NCBI GenBank assembly: GCA_964345365.1
Contig: CAYFQR010000018.1
Location: forward strand, 1-33,621
Direction: 5' to 3'
Source: RUG754 sp964345365
GTDB lineage: Bacteria > Bacillota > Clostridia > Peptostreptococcales > Anaerovoracaceae
DNA length: 33,621 bases
Shown here piece after piece: positions 7,338-14,525 of this stretch (positions are counted from its first letter, which is position 1; each line of letters begins with the position of its first letter). The position numbers and the translations under genes were made by a program. Below the pieces are notes generated by a model, which was given only the letters and a program-made list of their open reading frames with translations, was not told the DNA's origin and searched no databases.

Positions 7338-8693
7338 ATGTACAAGATATCAGAATTAAACAGCGAATATAAGCGTAAACTCGTCACGGCGGAGCAGGCT
7401 GCGGCGATGGTAAAAGACGGAGACAGAGTTCACTTCGGTTTAGGCTGCGGAACGGTTGTCGATATCGACAAAGCACTCGCCCTCAGAGGAAGCGAATTAA
7501 AAGACGTGACGGTCATCTCAACCGTCGCTATCAGAAGGGGCCCTTTCGAGATATATAATGCGACAAGCTCGCCCGACCAGGTAAGAATGGCGTCGGCGCA
7601 TTTCTCCGGCTTGGACAGGAAGATGAACTGCGAGGGAAGATGCTGGTATGTGCCGATGATGTTCTCCGAACTCCCGTTCCACTGGACGAACAACAATAAC
7701 GGTATCGACATAGCATGCTTACAGGTTGCGCCTATGGACAAGTACGGAAACTTCAACTTAGGGCCGCAGGTAGCGGACATGTGGGGAGTTATCAAGTCCG
7801 CAAAAAAAATCATAGTTGAAGTCAACGAAAAAATGCCTATCGCACACGGCTATAAGACGGAGCTTAATCTTTGCAACGTCGACCACATCGTAGAGGGTTC
7901 AAACACGGAACTTGCGGAGATCCCTGCCAAAGACCCGTCCGAAGACGATAAAAAAATCGCAGAGCACGTAGTAAAACATATACGTTCAAACTGTACCATA
8001 CAGCTCGGAATCGGCGCACTTCCGAATTATATAGGCAAGATGATAGCCGAGTCCGATATCAAGCATGTTGAGGGACATACCGAGATGTTCACCGACGCAT
8101 ATGTCGACCTTTATGAAGCCGGCAAGCTCACGGGAAACAAACCGAGAGACGAGGACAAGGCAATCTACACCTTCGCCGGCGGCACTAAGAGGCTCTATGA
8201 TTTCATAGATGATAATCCGATATGCTGCTGCGCACCGGTAAACTATGTGAACAACTTTGCCACTATTTCAAGTATACCTAACTTTATTTCTGTAAACGGA
8301 TGTGTGGCTGTAGACCTCTATGGACAAGTATGTTCCGAGACGGACGGATACAGGCAGCTGAGCGGAACCGGTGGGCAGCTCGACTTCGTAATGGGCGCAT
8401 TCGGTTCCAAGGGAGGAAGCAGCTTCCTCTGCACGCCGTCAACGAAGGTGATGAAGAACGGTGAACGCCGCTCGCTAATATCTCCTACGCTTGCACCCGG
8501 GTCGATAGTTACCACGCCGCGTATGTGTACGGACTACATCGTAACGGAATACGGCGCGGTATCACTAAAAGGTAAATCCACATGGCAGCGAGCCGAGCTC
8601 CTCATCTCCATAGCTCATCCCGACTTCAGAGACGAGCTCATAGCCGAAGCTGAGAAAATGGGAATCTGGAGAACCTCGTCGAAACTGCTGTAA
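7338..8693 (+). CDS. Acetyl-CoA hydrolase/transferase-family CoA-transferase
   Basis: This 451-residue protein belongs to the family that includes 4-hydroxybutyrate CoA-transferase (AbfT/Cat2), butyryl-CoA:acetate CoA-transferase and succinyl-CoA:acetate CoA-transferase. It moves CoA between carboxylic acids through a glutamyl-CoA thioester. The segment GHTEMFTDAYVDL holds the likely catalytic Glu (residue 249). The GIGALPNY motif and the SGTGGQLDFVMGAFGSKGG block bind CoA. The C-terminal block PRMCTDYIVTEYGAVSLKGKS is also typical. The ATG at 7338 starts the conserved N-terminus. An upstream GTG at 7290 lies almost on the predicted transcription start, so I reject it. The gene is apparently monocistronic. 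Which acyl-CoA it uses cannot be decided here; a fermentation role is likely. Confidence 0.9.
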   Translation: MYKISELNSEYKRKLVTAEQAAAMVKDGDRVHFGLGCGTVVDIDKALALRGSELKDVTVISTVAIRRGPFEIYNATSSPDQVRMASAHFSGLDRKMNCEGRCWYVPMMFSELPFHWTNNNNGIDIACLQVAPMDKYGNFNLGPQVADMWGVIKSAKKIIVEVNEKMPIAHGYKTELNLCNVDHIVEGSNTELAEIPAKDPSEDDKKIAEHVVKHIRSNCTIQLGIGALPNYIGKMIAESDIKHVEGHTEMFTDAYVDLYEAGKLTGNKPRDEDKAIYTFAGGTKRLYDFIDDNPICCCAPVNYVNNFATISSIPNFISVNGCVAVDLYGQVCSETDGYRQLSGTGGQLDFVMGAFGSKGGSSFLCTPSTKVMKNGERRSLISPTLAPGSIVTTPRMCTDYIVTEYGAVSLKGKSTWQRAELLISIAHPDFRDELIAEAEKMGIWRTSSKLL

Positions 8694-8735
8694 ACTTGGC
8701 GAAACAGTAGCAGCTTCGCCGTAACTGCTGTAAAC
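8676..8735 (+). repeat. Duplicated 3' end of the CoA-transferase gene
   Basis: Twenty bases covering the last codons, stop codon and next three bases (8676-8695) recur at 8716-8735 with two mismatches and a 40-bp offset. Both copies end CTGCTGTAAAC. The duplication lies outside the coding region and has no obvious function. Confidence 0.65.
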
Positions 8736-8809
8736 AGAAAAGGGTAAGCAGCAAAAAATTGAATTAAAATACAAAAATTAAACTACTTGAAGAACTTAAA
8801 AAACAAGTA

Positions 8810-8836
8810 AAAGCGGCTCTTAATCGGGGCCGCTTT
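8810..8836. terminator. Hairpin, probable terminator after the CoA-transferase
   Basis: AAAGCGGC (8810-8817) pairs with GCCGCTTT (8829-8836) around an 11-base loop. The T run is only three long, so termination may be partial. Confidence 0.5.
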
Positions 8837-8875
8837 CCCATTGCTCCCAAACCAAATTTTCAAAGCGGAATTTAG

Positions 8876-8904
8876 TTGACTAAGCAACACTTTTAGGGCA
8901 TTAT
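8876..8904 (+). promoter_or_regulatory. Weak candidate promoter before the hemL remnant and cbiX
   Basis: TTGACT at 8876-8881 is followed after 17 bp by CATTAT (8899-8904), or after 18 bp by ATTATA. It would transcribe the pseudogene remnant and then the chelatase gene. The match is modest. Confidence 0.35.
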
Positions 8905-8938
8905 ATAAATAAATATGAGACAGTTTGCAAAATGATAA

Positions 8939-9109
8939 TTATTACTGATTCGGAACGAAACCGTTACGAGAGGAGCATCGCAGGATGCGCTGAATACGAC
9001 ATATAATGACTTGAGCGGCGTGGATAAACTTCTAAAGGCAAATGCAGGGAATGTTGCGGCTGTAATTGTCGAACCTGTCGCAGCCAAAATGAAGGGGATA
9101 GACAATTAA
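8939..9109 (+). pseudogene. hemL remnant (glutamate-1-semialdehyde aminomutase fragment)
   Basis: A frame ending at the TAA of 9107-9109 reads ETVTRGASQDALNTTYNDL, then about ten further residues, then NVAAVIVEPVAAKM. These correspond to the internal GSA-aminomutase segments of the type VTKGASxDTLxxxYNDL and IAAVIVEPVAGNM, about one third to halfway through the roughly 430-residue enzyme. There is no start codon, no PLP-lysine region, and nothing recognisable upstream or downstream. The frame is stopped at 8936 on the left. It is therefore a short decayed fragment, not a gene. It lies 18 bases before a small chelatase gene. hemL and cbiX-type genes often share tetrapyrrole clusters, so this looks like the relic of one. 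Confidence 0.8.
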
Positions 9110-9127
9110 AGAAAAGAGGTGTCATTT

Positions 9128-9481
9128 ATGAAAGGTGTAATGATTTTAGCACACGGAAGCAGGGTAGAGGCTACCAAGAACACCATAAACAGTGTGGTGG
9201 ACATGGTAAGAGAAAAGATTGACTGCCCGGTTGAAATAGCATATATGGAGTTTTGCGAGGAAAACATAGAACATGGAGTCAAGAAGCTCGTGGAGAAGGG
9301 CGTCGATGAAATAAAAGTCGTTCCGTATTTTTTGTTCGAAGGAATTCATATTAAAAAAGATATCCCGGAGGAGCTGGCGGAAGCAACCAAAGAATACCCC
9401 GGCGTCAAGGTTACCATGGGAAAAACTCTCGGAGCTGACAAGAGGCTTGCGGAGATATTGATAGACCGAATTAACGACTGA
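9128..9481 (+). CDS. cbiX: Small CbiX/SirB-type sirohydrochlorin chelatase
   Basis: This 117-residue protein matches the short, homodimeric CbiX form of class II chelatases. These insert cobalt (or iron or nickel) into sirohydrochlorin. The N-terminal ILAHGSR contains the first metal-binding His (residue 9), and VVPYFLFEGIHIKKDIPEEL contains the second conserved His. The EFCEENI stretch also fits the family. I chose the ATG at 9128 because AAGAGGTG lies upstream; an in-frame GTG at 9119 is less likely. It sits directly behind a hemL remnant. With no other cobalamin gene visible, it may be a survivor of a lost pathway or serve another metallated tetrapyrrole. Metal specificity cannot be read from sequence. 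Confidence 0.82.
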   Translation: MKGVMILAHGSRVEATKNTINSVVDMVREKIDCPVEIAYMEFCEENIEHGVKKLVEKGVDEIKVVPYFLFEGIHIKKDIPEELAEATKEYPGVKVTMGKTLGADKRLAEILIDRIND

Positions 9482-9581
9482 ACCGGAATTACTTAATGTT
9501 ACCGGTTCTATGCCACGGTTGTGAACGCTCGTAATTTCAGCCATGCAAGCTTCAATTATTAAAAAAAGAGGAGCGGAACAG

Positions 9582-10301
9582 ATGAACATATTAAGCCAAA
9601 TACCACATATCGCTTTTCTTATCAAGTCATTTTTGGCGGTTCAAAAATATGCGGCACCGATAGATGCGGCAAGACAAAGCGGCGATACGGAAGCCGAGAG
9701 AAAGCATATAAGAGAAGCCGAGAAAAACTGGTCGGATATGCTTATAGAAAAGTTTGAGACAGCTATAAACGTAGTCGGAAAAGAGAATATGCCGGAATCG
9801 GGTCCGGTCGTTTTCGTGTCCAATCATCAAAGCTACATTGACATAGTGGCAATGTTTCATATTGTGCCGTTCCAGCTGGGTTTCATTTCGAAAAAAGAAA
9901 ACAGCAAAATCCCGAAGCTCAATGATTACATATTGAAGACCAGAGGATTGTTCATCGAAAGAGATGATGTCAGAGACACGCTCCGAATGATAAATGAGGG
10001 GGCTGAGTATCTGAAACAGGGATTTTCATTGTGCATATTCCCCGAGGGAACGAGGAGCAAAGGTCCCGAAATGGGCGAAATGAAAGCAGGGAGCTTAAAA
10101 TTAGCCACCAAAGCGGGAGTTCCGATTGTGCCTATAACGATAAGCGGCGCATACCGATTTTTTGAAGAAAAAAATCGCATAGTCAAAGGAACATCTTTCG
10201 ACGTCACGATTCACCCGCTAATCGACGTAAGCACGCTATCCCGCGAAGAGCTCAAAGCACTCCCGGAGAAAGTAGAGAACATTATCAGGTCGGCACTGTA
10301 A
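9582..10301 (+). CDS. plsC: 1-acyl-sn-glycerol-3-phosphate acyltransferase
   Basis: This 239-residue PlsC-family enzyme acylates lysophosphatidic acid to phosphatidic acid at the inner membrane face. The catalytic HX4D motif is NHQSYID (His82, Asp87). The substrate-binding FPEGTRS block and the GVPIVPITISG block follow in the usual order. A weakly hydrophobic N-terminal stretch (about residues 5-20) may contact the membrane. I chose the ATG at 9582, which follows AGAGGAGCGG. The reading frame extends upstream to 9543 but without a ribosome binding site. It is 100 bases behind cbiX and probably cotranscribed or served by a weak promoter. Confidence 0.92.
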   Translation: MNILSQIPHIAFLIKSFLAVQKYAAPIDAARQSGDTEAERKHIREAEKNWSDMLIEKFETAINVVGKENMPESGPVVFVSNHQSYIDIVAMFHIVPFQLGFISKKENSKIPKLNDYILKTRGLFIERDDVRDTLRMINEGAEYLKQGFSLCIFPEGTRSKGPEMGEMKAGSLKLATKAGVPIVPITISGAYRFFEEKNRIVKGTSFDVTIHPLIDVSTLSREELKALPEKVENIIRSAL

Positions 10302-10459
10302 AAACCGCCGAGCATAATGCCGATATAGTCCGCCGAAATGCGTATATGGCAGAAGCATGCATTCGCGAACAATATCCCGGCATTTAATATATGACATTAT
10401 TGAACTTCTCACGGCTTAAGTCAAGAGTGTTCACTGCCAAGATATGAATAATACACTGC

Positions 10460-10493
10460 AACGGCTTCCTGTTTTTCACGGGGAGCCGTTTTA
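10460..10493 (+). terminator. Probable terminator downstream of plsC
   Basis: AACGGCTTCC (10460-10469) pairs with GGGAGCCGTT (10481-10490, one G-U pair) and is followed by TTTT beginning within the stem end. It lies about 160 bases past plsC. Confidence 0.5.
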
Positions 10494-10496
10494 GCG

Positions 10497-10649
10497 CGAC
10501 TATAGTGTTTGGCTTTTCCCGTTATGCTGTTTAACTCTTTCTCCTTGAGGCTACGAGTGGGATTACTCTGGCGAATCGAAAAAGGTTTCCCGTTATGTTG
10601 TTTGGCGCTTTCTCTTTGTAATTCGCAACCCGATTGGAACACTATGTCG
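10497..10649. repeat. 153-bp MITE-like segment with imperfect terminal inverted repeats
   Basis: CGACTATAGTGTT at 10497-10509 is matched in inverse orientation by AACACTATGTCG at 10638-10649, with one base missing. Inside, an 18-bp core (TTTCCCGTTATG-T/C-TGTTT) recurs at 10515-10532 and 10586-10603 with a 71-bp offset, and weaker similarity extends beyond it. No transposase gene and no obvious target duplication are seen. It could be a small non-autonomous mobile element or a tandem duplication. Confidence 0.4.
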
Positions 10650-10680
10650 ACGGACGGCAGAACATTAAATAATTATACAC

Positions 10681-10709
10681 GATAAAGCGTTAATAAGATA
10701 AAGCGTTAA
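10681..10709 (+). repeat. Perfect 13-bp direct repeat upstream of hutH
   Basis: GATAAAGCGTTAA occurs at 10681-10693 and again at 10697-10709, offset 16 bp. It lies about 100 bp upstream of the hut promoter, where an activator could bind, but the offset is not a whole number of helical turns. Confidence 0.6.
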
Positions 10710-10778
10710 AGGGTGAAAATGACAGCGCGAGGACAGGTGACAGATGAATGACAAAAAATCGACAATACATAATTTCCG

Positions 10779-10789
10779 TTGATATACAA
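10779..10789. promoter_or_regulatory. Candidate GntR/FCD operator upstream of hut promoter
   Basis: TTGATATACAA is a short imperfect palindrome (TTG-N5-CAA) ending 20 bp before the hutH -35 box. FCD-type GntR regulators bind short palindromes of similar shape, and a GntR/FCD gene ends this operon. The match is short and could be chance. Confidence 0.3.
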
Positions 10790-10808
10790 GGATAAATAAA
10801 AATTACCC

Positions 10809-10837
10809 TTGCATAGAAATGATAAAAAAGGTATAAT
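10809..10837 (+). promoter_or_regulatory. SigmaA promoter of the hut operon
   Basis: TTGCAT (10809-10814) and TATAAT (10832-10837) have a 17-bp spacer. Transcription would start near 10844, giving a leader of about 80 bases with GGAGA before the hutH ATG. I see no riboswitch-like structure in the leader. Confidence 0.8.
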
Positions 10838-10922
10838 GAAATCAAGAAAAAAGGGCTGAGAAGCCAAACGCATAAAATATTGTTTTTACACATATTTATT
10901 TGAGAAACGGAGAAGTATTATC

Positions 10923-12470
10923 ATGGCAGTAATTATCAATGGATATGACCTGACGGTAGACCAGGTCATCAGCGTATGCCGCAACTTTGAAAAGGTTGAG
11001 ATTTCACCGGAAGCCAAAGAGGCGGTTAAAAAAACCAGAGCCTATGTCGAAAAGAAAGTGGCCGAAAAAGCGGTTATATATGGGCTGACTACAGGATTCG
11101 GCAAGTTTGCAAATGTTTCAATCACACCGGAGCAAACGGCGTTGCTTCAGAGGAATCTCATAATAAGCCATACCTGCTCACTCGGAAACAACTACGAAAC
11201 CAAGTATGTAAGAGCCGCGATGCTCCTCAGAGCCAATTCGCTTTCCCACGGAAACTCGGGAATAAGGCTTGAAACTCTCCAGACACTCGTAGACATGCTT
11301 AACGCGGGGATACATCCTCTCGTTCCCGAAAAGGGTTCTGTAGGGGCTTCCGGAGATTTGGCTCCGCTTTCCTGCATCGCACTCGGTCTTATCGGGCTCG
11401 GCAGAGTTGAGTACAAAGGCGAAATCATGGAGGCACAAAAGGCCTTTGATTTGGCAGGACTCACACCCGTAGAGCTCGCATCGAAAGAAGGACTTGCTCT
11501 TAATAACGGAACCCAGATGCTCACGGCGGTTGGACTTAACACGCTTTATGATGCTATGAATCTCATGAAGATAGCGGATATCGCAGGTGCGCTCACAGGA
11601 GAAGCTCTTCACGCGATAACCAAGGCTTATGACCCTAAGACACATATATTGAGAGGACATCCCGGGCAGATTGATGTTGCCGCCAATATGATGGATTTAC
11701 TTGAAGGCTCAAAAAACGCTCTGCCGCTTCAGCTTGAAATCGGCAAGGTACAGGATCCGTATTCACAGAGATGTCTTCCGCAGATTCACGGAGCGTCAAG
11801 AGATGCGATAAACTATGCATACGATGTGGTTTCAAGAGAAATCAATGCGGTAACGGATAACCCGATAGTTTTCGCCGACGATGACGAAGTGATTTCAGGC
11901 GGCAATTTCCACGGACAACCGATGGCGCTCGCATTTGACTTTCTGAAGATTGCAATATCCGAGCTTGCCAATGTGTCGGAGAGAAGGCAGGAAAGACTTG
12001 TTAACCCCGCACTTTCCGAAGGCTTACCGGGATTCCTCGTTAAAAACGGCGGACTGAACAACGGATACATGATTGCACAGTACGCGTCTGCTTCGATGGT
12101 TTCCGAAAACAAAGTGTATGACCATCCTGCTTGTGTAGACTCGATACCTACATCGGCAAATCAGGAAGACCACGTGTCAATGGGCTCGACATCGGCGCGT
12201 ACCGCCGCCATGGTGCTCGATAATGCTCAGAAAGTTATCGGAATCGAGCTTTCGACCGCCGCACAGGCTGTTTGGCTCAGGCAGGAGCTCGGAGAGCATG
12301 GAATCGAAAACCTCTCTCCTGCAATGAGAGCGGCATATGACCATATACGCACCGTGGTTGCGCCGGTTGAAGAGGATTGCATCATGCTTGACCATTTGGC
12401 GGCATGCGACGAAATGGTTAAAAATAATTCAATTCTTGAAGCAGTCGAGAAGGTTGTTAAACTCAGATAA
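10923..12470 (+). CDS. hutH: Histidine ammonia-lyase
   Basis: This 515-residue enzyme removes ammonia from L-histidine to give trans-urocanate, the first step of histidine degradation. The motif GSVGASGDLAPLS contains the Ala142-Ser143-Gly144 triad that cyclises into the MIO electrophile, at the same numbering as in the Pseudomonas enzyme. The N-terminal YGLTTGFG, the central GKVQDPYSQRC and QVHGASRDA-like QIHGASRDA blocks, and the LDHLAACD end are all typical. The full length and all key residues suggest an active enzyme. The start at 10923 follows GGAGA. It is the first gene of the hut transcript, with hutU 22 bases downstream. Confidence 0.97.
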   Translation: MAVIINGYDLTVDQVISVCRNFEKVEISPEAKEAVKKTRAYVEKKVAEKAVIYGLTTGFGKFANVSITPEQTALLQRNLIISHTCSLGNNYETKYVRAAMLLRANSLSHGNSGIRLETLQTLVDMLNAGIHPLVPEKGSVGASGDLAPLSCIALGLIGLGRVEYKGEIMEAQKAFDLAGLTPVELASKEGLALNNGTQMLTAVGLNTLYDAMNLMKIADIAGALTGEALHAITKAYDPKTHILRGHPGQIDVAANMMDLLEGSKNALPLQLEIGKVQDPYSQRCLPQIHGASRDAINYAYDVVSREINAVTDNPIVFADDDEVISGGNFHGQPMALAFDFLKIAISELANVSERRQERLVNPALSEGLPGFLVKNGGLNNGYMIAQYASASMVSENKVYDHPACVDSIPTSANQEDHVSMGSTSARTAAMVLDNAQKVIGIELSTAAQAVWLRQELGEHGIENLSPAMRAAYDHIRTVVAPVEEDCIMLDHLAACDEMVKNNSILEAVEKVVKLR

Positions 12471-12492
12471 TCTTAAACACAGGAGGCAAAAA

Positions 12493-14517
12493 ATGTTAAA
12501 CAACAATGAAATCAAGGGAGCGATGCAGATTCAGCTCGGAAACGAATACCCTGATTACCCTGAGTTCAAAGAAGGGATAAGACGTGCTCCTGACAGAGGA
12601 TTCAGACTCACCAAGGCACAGACGAGAATCGCCCTAAAAAATGCTTTGCGCTATGTGCCCGAGGAACTACACGAAAAGTTGGCTCCGGAGTTCATGGAAG
12701 AGCTCACCACACTCGGCAGAATCTATGCGTATAGATATAGACCCGAGGGCAGACTCTACGGTAAGCCTATAGACGAATACAAAGGTAAATGCCTTGCAGG
12801 CAAAGCGTTTCAGGTAATGATCGACAACAACCTCGACTTCGAGGTGGCGCTCTATCCGTACGAACTCGTAACCTACGGAGAAACAGGTTCCGTTTGCCAA
12901 AACTGGCTCCAGTACAGGCTTATCAAAAAATACCTCGAAGAGCTCACCGATGAGCAGACTCTCGTTGTAGAGTCGGGACATCCGCTCGGACTTTTCCCGT
13001 CGAAACCCGAAGCACCGCGTGTAATTATCACCAACTCCTTAATGATAGGAATGTACGATAATTTGGACGACTGGGAAATCGCCGAGGAAATGGGCGTTGC
13101 CAACTACGGACAGATGACTGCGGGCGGCTGGATGTATATCGGGCCTCAGGGAATAGTTCACGGCACATTCAATACCATACTTAACGCCGGCAGAAAAGAA
13201 TTGGGCGTTGCCGAAGACGGAGACCTTGCGGGACATACTTTCGTATCTTCGGGACTCGGCGGCATGAGCGGCGCTCAGCCGAAGGCCGCAAACATCGCCA
13301 ATGCGGTAGGTATTTTTGCCGAAGTTGACCTTTCCAGAATAGAAACCAGACATAATCAGGGTTGGGTGGATGTAATAGAGGATAATCTTGACGAAGTATT
13401 CAGACTTGCCGCCGAAAAGATTGCCGCTAAAGAGACAATCTCAATAGCATATCACGGTAACATCGTAGACCTTCTCGAAGCCGCGGTCGAGAGAAACTTC
13501 CACATAGACCTTCTTTCCGACCAGACATCATGCCACAATGTATATAACGGAGGCTACTGCCCGCAGGGAATGAGCTTCGAGGAAAGAACGGAGCTTCTCC
13601 ACAGCGACAGAGATAAGTTCTGCGAAGAGGTGGACAAGACACTACACAGACACTACAAGGCTATAAAAGCCCTCACCGAAAAAGGAACGTATTTCTTCGA
13701 CTACGGCAACTCGTTCATGAAAGCCATGTACGATGCCGGTATCAAAGAAATCTCAAAGAACGGCTATGACGATAAAGACGGCTTCATTTGGCCGAGCTAC
13801 GTAGAAGACATAATGGGGCCTATCCTCTTCGATTACGGATACGGGCCTTTCAGATGGGTTTGCCTCTCCGGAAAACCCGAGGACCTCGACGCTACCGACA
13901 AGGCTGCCATGGATGTAATAGACCCTAACAGGCGCGGACAGGACAGAGATAACTGGGTTTGGATAAGAGACGCAAAGAAAAACAAGCTCGTGGTCGGAAC
14001 TCAGGCAAGAATACTCTATCAGGATGCAGAGGGAAGACGCGACATCGGACTCGCATTCAACAAACTCGTGAGAGAGGGCAAGATAGGGCCTGTCATGATG
14101 GGAAGAGACCACCATGACGTATCGGGTACGGACTCGCCTTTCAGAGAGACATCGAATATCAAAGACGGTTCCAATGTAATGGCGGACATGGCTGTACAGT
14201 GCTTCGCGGGGAATGCGGCGAGGGGAATGTCGCTTTGCGCGCTCCATAACGGCGGCGGCGTAGGCATCGGCAAAGCCATAAACGGCGGGTTCGGACTTCT
14301 GCTCGACGGTTCCGAAAGAGTAGATAAGATTCTTCACTCGGCTATGATGTGGGACGTAATGGGCGGAGTTGCCAGAAGAAATTGGGCGAGAAACGAAAAC
14401 GCGGTTGAAACAGCCGCTCTCTATAACAAGAACTACTCAGGCAAGGGTCATATAACCATTCCGTTCATTGCGGATGATGACCTCGTCAATGAAACCGTAG
14501 ACAAGTTTGTGAAATAG
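12493..14517 (+). CDS. hutU: Urocanate hydratase, long form
   Basis: This 674-residue enzyme adds water to urocanate using tightly bound NAD as electrophile, giving imidazolonepropionate. The NAD-binding region SSGLGGMSGAQPKAANIANA lies near residues 242-262, and RHNQGWVDV and GGYCPQGMSF correspond to conserved substrate and active-site loops. It is longer than the classic enzyme of about 555 residues. The extra length lies mainly in the N-terminal region and in an insertion before the GRDHHDVSGTDSPFRETSN block. Such long forms are known in anaerobic Firmicutes. The ATG at 12493 has a perfect AGGAGG site. The reading frame is open upstream to 12337, but that overlaps hutH and is not coding. 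Confidence 0.95.
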   Translation: MLNNNEIKGAMQIQLGNEYPDYPEFKEGIRRAPDRGFRLTKAQTRIALKNALRYVPEELHEKLAPEFMEELTTLGRIYAYRYRPEGRLYGKPIDEYKGKCLAGKAFQVMIDNNLDFEVALYPYELVTYGETGSVCQNWLQYRLIKKYLEELTDEQTLVVESGHPLGLFPSKPEAPRVIITNSLMIGMYDNLDDWEIAEEMGVANYGQMTAGGWMYIGPQGIVHGTFNTILNAGRKELGVAEDGDLAGHTFVSSGLGGMSGAQPKAANIANAVGIFAEVDLSRIETRHNQGWVDVIEDNLDEVFRLAAEKIAAKETISIAYHGNIVDLLEAAVERNFHIDLLSDQTSCHNVYNGGYCPQGMSFEERTELLHSDRDKFCEEVDKTLHRHYKAIKALTEKGTYFFDYGNSFMKAMYDAGIKEISKNGYDDKDGFIWPSYVEDIMGPILFDYGYGPFRWVCLSGKPEDLDATDKAAMDVIDPNRRGQDRDNWVWIRDAKKNKLVVGTQARILYQDAEGRRDIGLAFNKLVREGKIGPVMMGRDHHDVSGTDSPFRETSNIKDGSNVMADMAVQCFAGNAARGMSLCALHNGGGVGIGKAINGGFGLLLDGSERVDKILHSAMMWDVMGGVARRNWARNENAVETAALYNKNYSGKGHITIPFIADDDLVNETVDKFVK

Positions 14518-14525
14518 GTGCAGAT

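Larger units (their letters stand above)
10302..10680. other. Gene-free region holding a hairpin and a repeat element
   Basis: This part of the 620-base gap before hutH has no credible gene. It contains a GC-rich hairpin at 10460-10493 and a repeat-containing segment bounded by inverted repeats at 10497-10649. A 73-codon minus-strand frame (10421-10642) runs through these repeats, but it has no ribosome binding site and no recognisable domain. Confidence 0.5.

Noticed and set aside
10421..10642. 73-codon minus-strand frame in the gap before hutH
   Set aside because: It runs through DNA repeats with a 71-bp period, which would change frame in each unit; there is no ribosome binding site and no homology I recognise.
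10681..10709. CRISPR-like direct repeats
   Set aside because: Only two 13-bp copies with a 3-bp spacer; no array, spacers or cas genes occur in the window.
12337..12492. Extended N-terminus of urocanate hydratase overlapping hutH
   Set aside because: The extension is out-of-frame reading of hutH; the ATG at 12493 has a perfect AGGAGG site.
13753..14337. 194-codon minus-strand frame opposite hutU
   Set aside because: Antisense shadow of a highly conserved gene, with no recognisable motif.
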